Shown piece by piece: positions 29,926 to 40,933 of a DNA stretch of 64,000 nt. This stretch comes from Capniomyces stellatus (lineage: Eukaryota; Kickxellomycota; Harpellomycetes; Harpellales; Legeriomycetaceae): NCBI GenBank assembly GCA_001661515.1, contig LUVW01000043.1, positions 62,001 to 126,000 on the forward strand, in the 5' to 3' direction. The first letter of the stretch is position 1; each line of letters opens with the position of its first letter. The notes under the pieces were generated by a model. The model saw only the letters and a list, made by a program, of their open reading frames with translations, was not told the DNA's origin and searched no databases. The translations under genes were made by a program, and so were the position numbers.

Positions 29926-31813
29926 ATGAGTTCACCATTTGAAGGAAAGGTTAGTTCTAAGCTTTCGTATACGCCGTTTTATTTCTAGGAATATGTAAGA
30001 ACAAAGGCTGATGGACATGATTTTATAACAAACACAATAGGTAATCAAGTGCAAGGCCGCTGTTGCGTGGGAACCAGGAACCACTCTATGTAAGGATCTG
30101 TATATTATATAAACCAGAGATAGCTTCTATAGCCCCATTGGTAGCGCTGCTGAGGTATTTCTGGTGGTTTAGAGCATCAACCTAGCTTCTGCTTCAAAGT
30201 TTGCAATGATCTGCATATTAATTTTGTATTATTTCCCATCAATATGTAATTAACCAGCCGTTGAAGAGGTTGAAGTAGCACCACCAAGGGTAAGACATAG
30301 TTTAATTCAAACTTCAATCCAATCCTCAATAGTTTGAAATTGAGTTTGAAATTGAGTTTGAAATTGAGTTTGAAATTGAGTTTGAAATTGAGTTTGAAAT
30401 TGAGTTTGAAATTGAGTTTGAAATTGAGTTTGAAATTGAGTTTGAAATTGAGTTACTTGTACAATCATGCTTAATAACTGTACTAAAATACAACTTGGTA
30501 AATGTAGGCGGGAGAAGTCAGAATCAAAATCATCAACTCTAGCATGTGAGTACTATTTGGTATAAAACCCGAGTTCGCCACCACCACCACCATCATCACA
30601 ACCCAAATTAGCAAACCTTATCAGTAATATTTAAGCTAGTAGCGACTAACTCGACTGTATATATATATTCACATTTATTTTTGTTTAATTTAGCTGTCAT
30701 TCTGATTCATACACCATGTCAGGAAAAGGTAAACACTACTCGAGATTTTATTTACCATTCAACAACTCGAATTACGTGTCACTAACTTTACGAATAGCTT
30801 TAATTATAACTTTATATATTTCTTTAATTATAATTTTACTAGAGTATAGTCACCGTTTCCCAATGATTCTTGGACACGAGAGCTCAGGAATTATTGAGTC
30901 AGTAGGCGAGGGAGTAACCAGCGTGGTTCCAGGAGACTATGTCATTCCTCTTTTCATTTCAGAGTGTAAAAAATGCAAGCTCTGTCTAAGCGGAAAAACC
31001 AACTTGTGTTTTGCCACATCAGAATCAGCAAAACAAGGAGTGATGCTGGATGGCACACCAAGATTTACCTGTAAAGGAAAAGAAGTCTACCACTTTATGG
31101 GAATCTCATCTTTCAGTCAGTACACAGTTACTGCAGCTATTTCAGTTGCAAAGATCAGATCAGATGCACCAATGAACCGCGTTTGCTTGATTGGTTGCTG
31201 CCTTCCAACTGGTTATGGTGCTGTAGTCAACACAGCCAAGGTCCAGAAAGGCGACACTGTGGCCGTATTTGGTCTTGAAGCTCTTGGGCTTAGTGTTATT
31301 CAGGGTGCTGTTGCAGCAGAGGCATCAAGAATTGTAGCAATCGACATCAACCCATCCAAGTTTGCCTTGGCCAAGGACTTTGGTGCCACTGATTTCTATA
31401 ACCCAAAGGAGCTTGGTGATGTAGCAATCCAAGACGTCATCAAGAAGGATTTCGAAGGTGGTGTTGACTTTTCATTCCATACCAGCGGCGGAAACGTTGA
31501 CGTTATGAATGCCGCCTTTGACTGTGTCACCCCAGGCTGGGGCAAGAGTGTGATTATCTCACTAACCAATACCGGAAACAATATCTCAACAATGCCACTC
31601 AACATGGTTATAGGTAAAACTTGGACCGGATGTGCATTTGGAGGTGTTAAGGGCAGTGAACTCGGTTCCTATGTCGACAAGTACATGGAGGGAAAACTCA
31701 AGATTGACGAGTACTGCACCCATACCTTCTCCCTCGATAACATCAATGATGCGTTTGACGCTTTGCGTGCCGGAAAGAGCATCAGATCTATTATCCCAAT
31801 GCAAGATGAATAA
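29926..31813 (+). CDS. Class III alcohol dehydrogenase, copy 2 (six exons)
   Basis: Exons 29926-29949, 30041-30089, 30258-30289, 30508-30545, 30694-30728 and 30843-31813 join in frame to 382 aa, the normal length of glutathione-dependent formaldehyde dehydrogenase. The start MSSPFEGK-VIKCKAAVAWEPG is the classic class III N-terminus. VEEVEVAPP, AGEVRIKI and CHSDSYTMSGK follow on separate tiny exons, then GHESSG, the structural zinc CKKCKLCLSGKTNLC and IGCCLPTG. All introns are GT-AG (91-218 nt). Intron 5 (114 nt) has no stop in frame. One change is striking: the Rossmann motif FGLGALGL of copy 1 is FGLEALGL here, replacing a Gly of GxGxxG by Glu, which should impair NAD binding. Copy 2 may therefore be a weakened or altered duplicate. 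Confidence 0.93.
30331..30454 (+). repeat. 12-nt minisatellite in ADH intron 3
   Basis: About ten units of agtttgaaattg in intron 3 of copy 2. The unit is AT-rich and not coding in the spliced product. Confidence 0.9.
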
Positions 31814-32147
31814 TTCCTAGATCATGTAGCCAAAATATACTCTGTAGTTTTTCCTCCCCCTCCTTATTGTTATATATATCACCCGTGGTATTTGATTATG
31901 TTTTGGTTGAACCAATATGTCAAGTTTTTTAGCCGCTTTTTACCTCAATATTTAATAAATTTTAATCATATATTAGTCAAAGTCGAAAAGGGTTTGTTAC
32001 TTTTAACTCTGCTGTTGTATCAGAGAACTTGTAAATGTATACGCCTATATATGTCTGTATATCCCAAAAATGGAGGTACTATATATCAGATGGGTTGATA
32101 TTGTAAAAAAATTTGACATTGGGCCTAAACCAAAATAAGCATATAAT

Positions 32148-33253
32148 GAAGAACGATTTAAACTGAGAATAATTTAAATTTTAACCTGATTTTTTTAAAA
32201 AAATTCTTTTTAACTAAAAGTTTTATTAAATTCAATAAATAAAAAAAAAGCTCTATTAAAATTTTGAAACCCATCAAAAAAAAATCAACCCATACTCCAA
32301 ACTGTATCAATAGAAGATTCGGTCATTTCGCTCACTCTCTTTTCCTCTTTGTGTACAAGTTTTGTACATACAAGTTAGCATCTCGAGACAAAGCACCACC
32401 GAGTACACAGTTCAATGCACTTTAAAATTACAATGTCAACAAATACTGTGACAGAGTTTGGTTATTTGTTTTAGTATCTTTGATCACAAGATTTAGCAGC
32501 CCGCCAAATTAATAACATAATTAACGGTACTAGCAATTTTAACATGAATTATAATCCAATAACAATAACAGCAGTAACAATAACAATAACGTAACAACAA
32601 TGATAACAGAAAGGCCAAAAGAGCAATGGTAACAACAAAAAATGGAATTGTTGGGTGTATTGAACTTTGGGGTATATTTTGTTCCAACTAGCTGATTAAA
32701 AAGTACGGAATAAATTACTAAAGGGAGCCCGTGTACTTTACATAGGTAAGTAAAGCAAAATGGAGTTTAATGAGATGCGTAAGAAGATTCAACAAAAATA
32801 AAAAACAAGCAAGTATTTCAACAAAATAAAAAACAAGTAGGGGTTGTAAGTGTTGAAACGTGAAAGTTTATCAGATTTTGAACATTATATGGTATTCAAG
32901 TATAGATAGCTGGACCATTCCCTTGAATTTCAGAACTCGAAACACAGCCGCGCATTATACACTTGCTCCTAAAAACATCAAACAAAACAGCACAAATAAA
33001 AGTGCTTGGAGGTACCTCGCCATGAAAAAGAATAATATGAAAAAAGGCTCGATCAGCACTAGAACTATCACATTGAGTTTAAAATAAGAAAAAAGAGGAA
33101 AACATGTGGCTTAAAGAGTATAAAACACCAACTCGTTCCCAACTTTTTTTTATCATGTTTTAAAGTCTATCTTTTCGTTTTTTTTAAACAATATATTCAG
33201 ATAATCTCAGTTATTACAATCCTTAGCGAGTTAAAAAAAAAATTACCTCCAAG
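32148..33253. other. Intergenic region
   Basis: No recognisable gene on either strand. Contains A-runs, an aacaat-rich stretch near 32560-32640 and, at its end, the TATA box and leader of the next gene. Confidence 0.6.
33119..33126 (+). promoter_or_regulatory. TATA box of the S1-like gene
   Basis: TATAAAAC lies about 130 nt upstream of the ATG of the trypsin-like gene, a spacing similar to that at the other secreted-protein genes of the window. Confidence 0.45.
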
Positions 33254-34330
33254 ATGCTCAGCTCACCACTATCTTTGATTTTATTATCAGTGTTTGCCAC
33301 TGTGTCTGTAGGGCAGGATATTTCGGGAAAAGCTCGCGTAATCAATGGATCAGCGTCTACCATTTCCGAGTTATCGGCTATTGGAACTTTGGGCACCCTT
33401 AATGGCACTAGATACAGCAGGTTTTGTGCTGGTACACTGATATCAGACACTATATTCTTGACAGCTGCCCATTGTGTATATGGTGCCAAAGACTTGACTG
33501 ATTTAAGTGGGGCTGGTATGGTCTTTGGACATTCTGATTTTAGGCAGAATGTTACAAAATACCATATAGCGTCTAGAATAACCATACACGATGGTTACGA
33601 TCCAGATGCAGACGCATCCTTGAACGACATTGCCCTTATTACCTTGAAAGAGCCCGTCAACATGCCTAATGTGAAGCCAGCCAAGATATATAGTGCAAAA
33701 ATCACCGATGATCTCAAGACAACAATAGCTGGATGGGGGTTGACTGACAACTCTGGTAGAGTGTTATCACCAATTTTGATGAAAACCGACCTTGCAATCA
33801 CAACCAATCCGTTCTGCAAAAAGCTTACATCACTTTGGGATGGTGATAACAACAACAGTCTGATTTGCTCGGTTACTAGAGATGGAAAGGCAGGATGCAC
33901 GGGTGATTTTGGCGGCCCTGTATACGCATCAGCTGATGGTAGCAATTCGTTGGTTGGCATATTTAGCTTTGGCCTGGCCCGTGACAAGTCACTCGGTTAT
34001 AGAATCTGTGGTGTTAAAGACTCAGCTGGCTACTTTACTCATGCGTACCACTTTATTGAATGGATTGTTTCCAAAACCGGTCTCAAAAAAGACGATATAG
34101 TATTCTCACCAAAATATGAATCAGTCACAACTGTTACTACAATCAGCACCACTTCCAACATCAGCACCAGCACCGCTTCCAACACCAGTACCAATACCAA
34201 ACTCAGTACTAGCACCAACACCAGTATCAACACCAGTACCATCACTAGCACCAAACTCAGCACCAGCACCAGTACCAGCTCACAATCGCCAAACATTCTG
34301 ACTGTAGTAAAGTGCAAGGCTACTTACTAA
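33254..34330 (+). CDS. Secreted trypsin-like pseudoprotease (Ser to Phe)
   Basis: A 358-aa single-exon ORF. Signal peptide at residues 1-19 (LSLILLSVFATVSVG), then the S1 domain opening with ARVINGS. The catalytic His73 is in LTAAHC and Asp125 in NDIALI, but the nucleophile site reads CTGDFGGPVY, so the expected Ser (GDSGGP) is Phe219, from a TTT codon one base away from TCT. IAGWG and the disulfide pattern are kept, so the fold is probably intact while activity should be lost. A C-terminal Ser/Thr/Asn-rich tail (about residues 290-345) resembles an O-glycosylated stalk. The open frame and intact signal argue for a non-catalytic secreted protein, for example a binding or decoy protein, or for very recent inactivation. 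The sequence cannot decide between these. Confidence 0.88.
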   Translation: MLSSPLSLILLSVFATVSVGQDISGKARVINGSASTISELSAIGTLGTLNGTRYSRFCAGTLISDTIFLTAAHCVYGAKDLTDLSGAGMVFGHSDFRQNVTKYHIASRITIHDGYDPDADASLNDIALITLKEPVNMPNVKPAKIYSAKITDDLKTTIAGWGLTDNSGRVLSPILMKTDLAITTNPFCKKLTSLWDGDNNNSLICSVTRDGKAGCTGDFGGPVYASADGSNSLVGIFSFGLARDKSLGYRICGVKDSAGYFTHAYHFIEWIVSKTGLKKDDIVFSPKYESVTTVTTISTTSNISTSTASNTSTNTKLSTSTNTSINTSTITSTKLSTSTSTSSQSPNILTVVKCKATY

Positions 34331-37300
34331 TTATCGAACTTTGATATAATTTGTTTGTATTTCGATCACCTTTAGTTTTACTATTATTTGTTTCAAACTG
34401 TTCCTATAATTTAGTGTGTCGCTTTTTTATTATTAATGGATCGAGTTTATTAGTTTTAGTTTTGATATTTTGGACTTGCAATAAAGCACCACAATATCTA
34501 ATTATTAGAACAATCTTGGTGGACATGTTGGTGTTATAAAAATAGTATATATAAGTCCTATGTCTGGTTGAGTAAGGTGCTTTTTAGCATGGCTTCATCG
34601 ACATTGCATTATATTGCCACGGGTTGCGGTATTAGCCGGTGAAATTAAGAACAGCGCTATTCAGAACAGCACTAATCCTAGTGGCATTATGTTGTGGTAA
34701 AACTATTTGGAGCAAGTGTGGTAATACCCGTGTCAATACAATGCGTGGTTGATAAAACAACAAGACGAGATCTTGGGCTTTAGGATTAGCACGATACAAG
34801 TATTTTTAACTGTATTTACAGTATTGTATGCTGTTTTCAACATGAAAAAGTTCAATTCAAATTCATTGATTGAAAATAAAAAGCTCTAGAAGGATTGGAT
34901 TTGCTGTTATAAAATTTTTATTTATCATATCAGTTTTTTTTCTTTTCTTTTTTTTTTTTTTTTTTTGCTCGACAAATTGTCTTGAATGTTTAGGCTATAT
35001 TTAGATCTTCGGCCAAAAGTTCAATAACCGAGTAAGTTATACTTTGCTTTGTTTGTTTCTAATTTGATAATTTCATTTCCGATTATAAAACTTTAACTAT
35101 AATCGCTAATTTTCAAATCAAAGTCTTGGTTATTATATAATTCAACTCCTCAAACTCCTATGGCTTTTTTTTATATTGTTTGAGGCTTCTACACCCATTG
35201 GACACTTACTATTCCACCAACAAACAACTTTATTTTCTCCAATTACATAACCCCCTTATTTACCTCTTTATTTTCACTAAACTGTGAATAACAAAGTTAC
35301 CTTTAGTTTTGCTTTGGCTTTTTTTTTCAATTACTTTTCCTTTCTTCAACAAAACCTTCTCTTCCTTCCCCCCCCCACCCCACTTACTCAAATACTCAAT
35401 TGATTCATCTGGACTACTTTCGCAAAAGTATCTTTTAACTCCCCTCACCAATTTCCCACTTTTTTGTGCTATTATAAAATCGATATCGTGCTCAATACCA
35501 CTACCACTACCACCTCCAAGCTTGAATCCGTCTGCTTCAATTTTTCTTCTTTTTCTTTACGTTCTCTCTGGCTTTTTCCTCCCTGTTTTACTAATAATAT
35601 TGGAAATGTCTGTTTACTGTTAATTATTTGGCCTTAACCGCCACTACGAGGCTTCTCTTCACTTGGGTTTTGGCCTTTGAGTACTTTTCTTAATTAATCG
35701 ATCATTCCAATCACTAACTCCACCACCTTGATTTAATTGTCCATGTTCTATTTTTAGGTCCTTTTTTCAGCTGAACTTGGCCGCTTCGACTGTTTTAAAT
35801 TCATCTGTTACTATTGAGCGCTGACAAATCTCAGCATCTATATTTAAAAACTTTATTAACCAACTAATCATTTTACAATTTTAAACCAAGCTATTTTGCC
35901 TATAGGTGGGAATATCCCCAACAAATTGCTATTACTTTTTTTTTTCTCCTGCTATTCGAACACTATTGTACATTTCTTATTTCACCAAAGTTGCTGGCCT
36001 ATTTTCTAGAAATCAAAATCCTTCGCTTTACCATACTACGACTTATTTACAAGCCTTTATTATTAATACCGCCAAGTCCATCATGCTACTCTCTAACTTT
36101 CAAGATCCCAGAATCAAATGATTATCGCTATGTCCTGTACTTTAGACCTTGAACACACACATTTAGAATTTATAGCTCACTTTTAGCCCTTCCCTCTTCC
36201 CTTCCTAAATACACGTATCTGCCCTACTGCCGTTGTATACGATTGTGTTATTTGTTGTTGTAAAACTATTGTATCTTTTTTCTTTTCCAGCCTTCCATAT
36301 TATTCTTTGGTTAATGGGCCAACGGTACATACTACTATTATTAAACTCCCATCTATGTCCTTCCTTTATCCCTTCCTCCCCCCCCCCTCAGGGCTCTATA
36401 CCTAACTACCAAACATCCAAGTTTAATATGTGCTTTTAACATTTTTATTTTATTATTGTTGAAATGTGTTTTTAAAACTAATACCCATTTAATTTCACTG
36501 ATTTTATTTACTTTGCTTTTTATTGCTAATTTTGCGTTATGGCTGCAATTATCAAAATCATTCAAAGTTGTGTGTAATCAAACTATTGGTCAATTCGGAT
36601 TAGGTAAAACTCTACATGAACCCCCAAACAAAAACTTATACCCAAAGTCTATTATTTTTTTACATTGCCGTTTGGATCCATATTTATTATTTAAATATGT
36701 TATTTGACTTTGGTTTCACAGGTTCCACCGCCTGCTTCAAGCACAATATCAAGCACAATATCAAGTAAAGTCTCAGGCGTTTAATATATCGAGTTGTCCC
36801 AAGTGGAGCTGGCTTTGAGGTTTTATAGAACAAACTTTCCAAGCCATAAGCATTGACAACTTTTCGCTATTGCCGACTTGCTAGTCGTTTCTATTAGTCT
36901 TATTTTCAACTACTCGGCAAATACCCATTCAATAGCACCATAAACGAGCTTGTATACAAGCACTGCTAGACAAGTAATAAACTGACACAATAGAAATCAC
37001 TTACTCTTGTTCATATAAAAACAGTGTCAGGAAAATAATAAAAAGCATGGTTTAAATGTTCGTCCAGTTTTGACTTCTTTTATTTCTTTTTACGCCCTCT
37101 AATCCTGCTTGTTTAAACAACATTAATATTAGTCTTATGCTGTTGGATTTGAGAAACATTGATATGGACAAAAGAAAGTAAAAACTAGTTTCTTTGAGCG
37201 ACTAAAGGAGCATCATCATCATTTAATGAGCATGGATATACCGCCCTTACACGTTTCAAGTATCAAACTCGCCACAAATAAAATGTTTTTTTTAACTCAA

Positions 37301-40300
37301 ATGGTACGAGTCAGTTGTAAATATGAGAAAGTTATAACTATGAGAAGGTTGTAAATATGAGAGAGTTATAACAATGAGTTTACTTGTAAAACATGACTGT
37401 TGTGCGCATAGGTCTGAACACTCGTCTGGTTTCACTAAACTCAGTGTGTGACCGACAACAGTCATAATTCAAACATCCTCACTAGATTTGGTATGGGTTT
37501 CGTTGTTATCAACACTTTTCGTTCTCATCGCCATCTTTTTTTTTGTTCGGTTTAGCTGTAGCAGGAAAAAATTGATAATTTTGATATTCTCAACTTATAA
37601 AACCATTTTATAGATCAACTTCGTGTCTTTGAGCTGTAAAAACAACGGAGTATATTCACTGTAGCGTATTCACCAATTAATGCGTAATAATATATCGTCG
37701 TATGCAAATTGGGTCCCGAACAAGCATACATTGACCACAAGTCGGTATTTTTTTCGAACAAATAAAATACTCGGTGTTTTTCTTAGATGCGTGATCCCAT
37801 ATCGAGGACTAAATATACATAAGAGATTATTGATTCTGTTTATTTACTGACATCCAAGTCATGACGAGTAAAGGTCTTTTTGGCCGTGGTATAATAGCAT
37901 CGCATCAATGAAGAAAAAAAAATGTGGCTTTGTAAGTTGCAAACAAACAAGTGAAACTTCAAATTAAAAAAAATAATAATAAGTGAAATTACAATAACAT
38001 AGCCAACCGCTCTCTCCACATTACAAAGTCTGGTAAATGTATTTTTATAGCACATAAACTCTAAATGATAGTCTCGTGGAAATCCTGGAGAAAGTTGTGC
38101 TGCACGTTTTATCAGACTCACTAGGCATCCGTGAGCATGACAGTGCATTTTATTAATTAAGTTGAAATCCCGGCAATCAGCCCTATTTCTGCAAAATTTA
38201 ATTAAATAACGTAAGCTAATAGAAATTCCAGGAACCGAGAGTTTAAAGCTTGATTCCAATAATAACAAAAAATAAAGTCAAAAACTTGGTTAATTTTCAA
38301 GTAAGTCTATATCAGCTCTTGATTAATTTGGCTTTGCAAGCCTGTAAATGTCAATCCCTCAAATACATCGTCAATTTGGGCAGTTTCCAGCACTTTGGTG
38401 ATGTCACGTATATTACTTGCATTATCAGCCTACCAGGTTGTCTTTTTCTTTTTCTTTTTCTTTTTTTTTTTATTGAAATCAGACTGTTTTTCATTTGGAT
38501 TACGTTTTGCTTCAACTCCATTAGTAAATAATTTTGATAAACAGTCAGATCTTGAGAATTTTCAACGTTGAGCCAAAAGAGTTATGTGTAATATAGTTTG
38601 CACGTTTGCTTTTGCTACCAAATTATAGGCCGAGATGTTTATTTTTAACAATAGATAATATGGCTCTATGCGGGTCGATGACGTTGGTGGCAAATAAATC
38701 CATCCCGATAAGCTCTATAAAGTAACCGCAATGGCTTACGGAATTCCGAAATTGTCTCATCTGTCTCCGTAATATTATACACTTGATGCGTTTAAATAAT
38801 GAAGCATAGACGACTAGTACTCTGTGTTGTTCAAATGCATTTAAACAATCAACACATTATCTTTTAAAGTGGTATTTTCAAAAGCTAGTGTGTTTATATT
38901 TATTTTGTATAATTAAAAGAGTGAATAAATTACGAGATTGGCAAGATAAAGCTCTAGAACTAAGAGTCCAAAACTTCATCCCAAGTATTTAAAACATAGG
39001 ATAATGACGTGAGCAGAATCGATTGACGCATTAAGATAGTTGACTTGTATGGATGTTTTTTTATTTTAATTATATTTCCCCATTTGACAAGTAAAAAAAA
39101 GCTAAAAATCCCGCTGCCCCAATCGCCACAATGACTATCAAGAAATTGGATGTGTGTGATTGTACTAGTTCAAAAAAAAAAAAAAATGAAGCCGAGTAAA
39201 GAATCCGAGTAATAATATATCTAGGCTATATGTATCGACGCTCCAAAAAAACGTATTAGTGTTAGGGCCAAACTTTTTGAAAAGATTAACATTTGGTACA
39301 AAGGTTGTAAACATGACCTGTTGAATTTATAATATATTTCACAACTATCCAGAGGCGTGCTTTAAAACAGTCGCATCTTCTTTTACAAACAAATAACACT
39401 ATATCAGAACATTTGTTCTTTATAACATTAGTACCGTTTGTCTCAATCATGGTAAAATCAATAATAGTAGATTCAATGGAAGGGAACACGTATATATCTA
39501 AAATTCAAACAACGGAATAACCTGTCCCAAATAAATCTATCCGCATTGTCGATTTAGTATAAATAAAATAAGATGAAAAACCCGAAGTCAAGTAATATTT
39601 CCCGATTAGTAAGTGTAAAGAATCAAACCTTGTCACAATTGCTTGCGAGTACACATATTAGCATTCACGGCTTCTATTTTTATTTTATTTTTGGCAACAG
39701 ATGCTAAAATAAAAGGTCGTAGGATTTATTGAATCTACAGGTCTTCAAAAAATAGATATATTGTGACCACGGCTCGCTGATGTCATAGAAGAGAGTAACG
39801 ATATGAGCAAGGGAATACAACCGAATAACAAGCGATTGCAGCAATTGCCGTTGAGCTGAAGAAGATAAACGGGCTAGGTTGAATGTGAACTTGGCAACAA
39901 CATGCGAATGCGAGTATAAAATATATATTGGATACAAGCAATTGTGTTGTATTTCAATTTAATAAAAAGGTAGGAGTGCAATAAAATGGGATGGAACAAA
40001 AAAAATCGCTCAAGAAACGTTCGTATTTGAGGTCCAATAAAAAAAAATCACTCGAAAAATTAAGAGGGTAGCTGTTAAACCGAGAGGATTGGTATACATT
40101 TTTTGAATTTTAAGTTTCGGAAATTACATTTTTTTAACCGAAGCTTTGTCATTTCAACGCTAGGCAACCATGCATATACATAAAACACTACAATGCACAA
40201 CCATTAGATTGCCTGTTTGCTTGTGATTAAATAGCTGAACATTATTTATAACCAGTCAAGACATGCTGTGCAAAATATAAAACACTTAGTAAGGACAAAC

Positions 40301-40933
40301 AACCAAGTCGGCAATATTGAAAAAATGATGATGATAATACAGTTTGACAATTGCCTTCTCTTTTTCATTTATTTAATTTTTACAAAAATAAATATAAATA
40401 TCAGAGTTGGTGAGATGGGGTTGCGTAAAGCACACACACACACACACACGCACGCACGCATATATATATATATATATATGGCTGCCATACAATTTTCACA
40501 CTTTTGGATTTATTATTTAAAAATTGATATCAAGTAAAGAACAAAAGTCAAATATATTTGTCAAATCACTATTGGTGTTTCAATCGAGAATAGCTGCAGA
40601 CGTACACTATAACAATAGAATTTCTGCATAGAGACGCATCATTAAATCACCACTTGTGTACCACTTCAGCGATACCACGTAGATATACCTTGCTAGTTGC
40701 AAGTCAAAGTGTAAAAAAATTGTCACACTTGAAACATTATTAGGGTAACAAAATAGTCAAGAGAGCATCGCTGGATCCCCAGATCTTTTTCTGTAGTAAA
40801 TAAGCAACAAAAAAAAAACGAACTGTGGTAGTAACAAATATTTTCGGGACATCTTTACAGCGATAACAGAGTTTATTATTGGTGTTTATTGGGTAGCTTT
40901 GGTAGTACGTATAACATAGACAAGTTCAGAAAG
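34331..40933. other. Gene-poor region, 6.6 kb
   Basis: No gene could be supported. Noted contents: a long T-run near 34941-34967, C-runs near 35371 and 36380, a purine-rich minus strand from 35.2 to 36.4 kb with a 97-codon stop-free stretch, a roughly 17-nt imperfect tandem repeat near 37318-37378, and the CA/TA microsatellite at 40431-40480. A 141-codon open frame on the minus strand (37840-38268) starts at TTG and matches nothing I know. Multi-exon genes with tiny exons, like the ADH genes here, could be missed by eye. Confidence 0.5.
40431..40480. repeat. CA/TA compound microsatellite
   Basis: A (ca)n run passes through cgca units into a (ta)n run of about 10 units. A simple-sequence repeat with no coding role seen. 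Confidence 0.95.

Larger units (their letters stand above)
29569..32147 (+). repeat. Segmental duplication, copy 2 (ADH)
   Basis: Direct duplicate of 24803-27355, offset by about 4.77 kb. This copy contains the naturally reading versions of both blocks that are complemented in copy 1. Confidence 0.95.

Noticed and set aside
34960..35060. Possible U2-like snRNA (cttcggccaaaag motif)
   Set aside because: Only a short resemblance. The branch-point recognition region and Sm site of U2 are not found nearby.
35260..36400. Minus-strand coding region (97 stop-free codons, plausible-looking residues, other stops often where Gln codons would fit)
   Set aside because: Stops over the longer frame occur about once per 15 codons, as expected by chance for this base composition. 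The strand is purine-rich, which makes any frame look Lys/Glu/Gly-rich. No start, splice set or known domain.
37840..38430. Possible spliced minus-strand gene (TTG-initiated 142-codon frame plus an upstream 40-codon frame)
   Set aside because: No ATG, no good donor joining the pieces and no recognised family. Kept only as a note on the gene-poor region.
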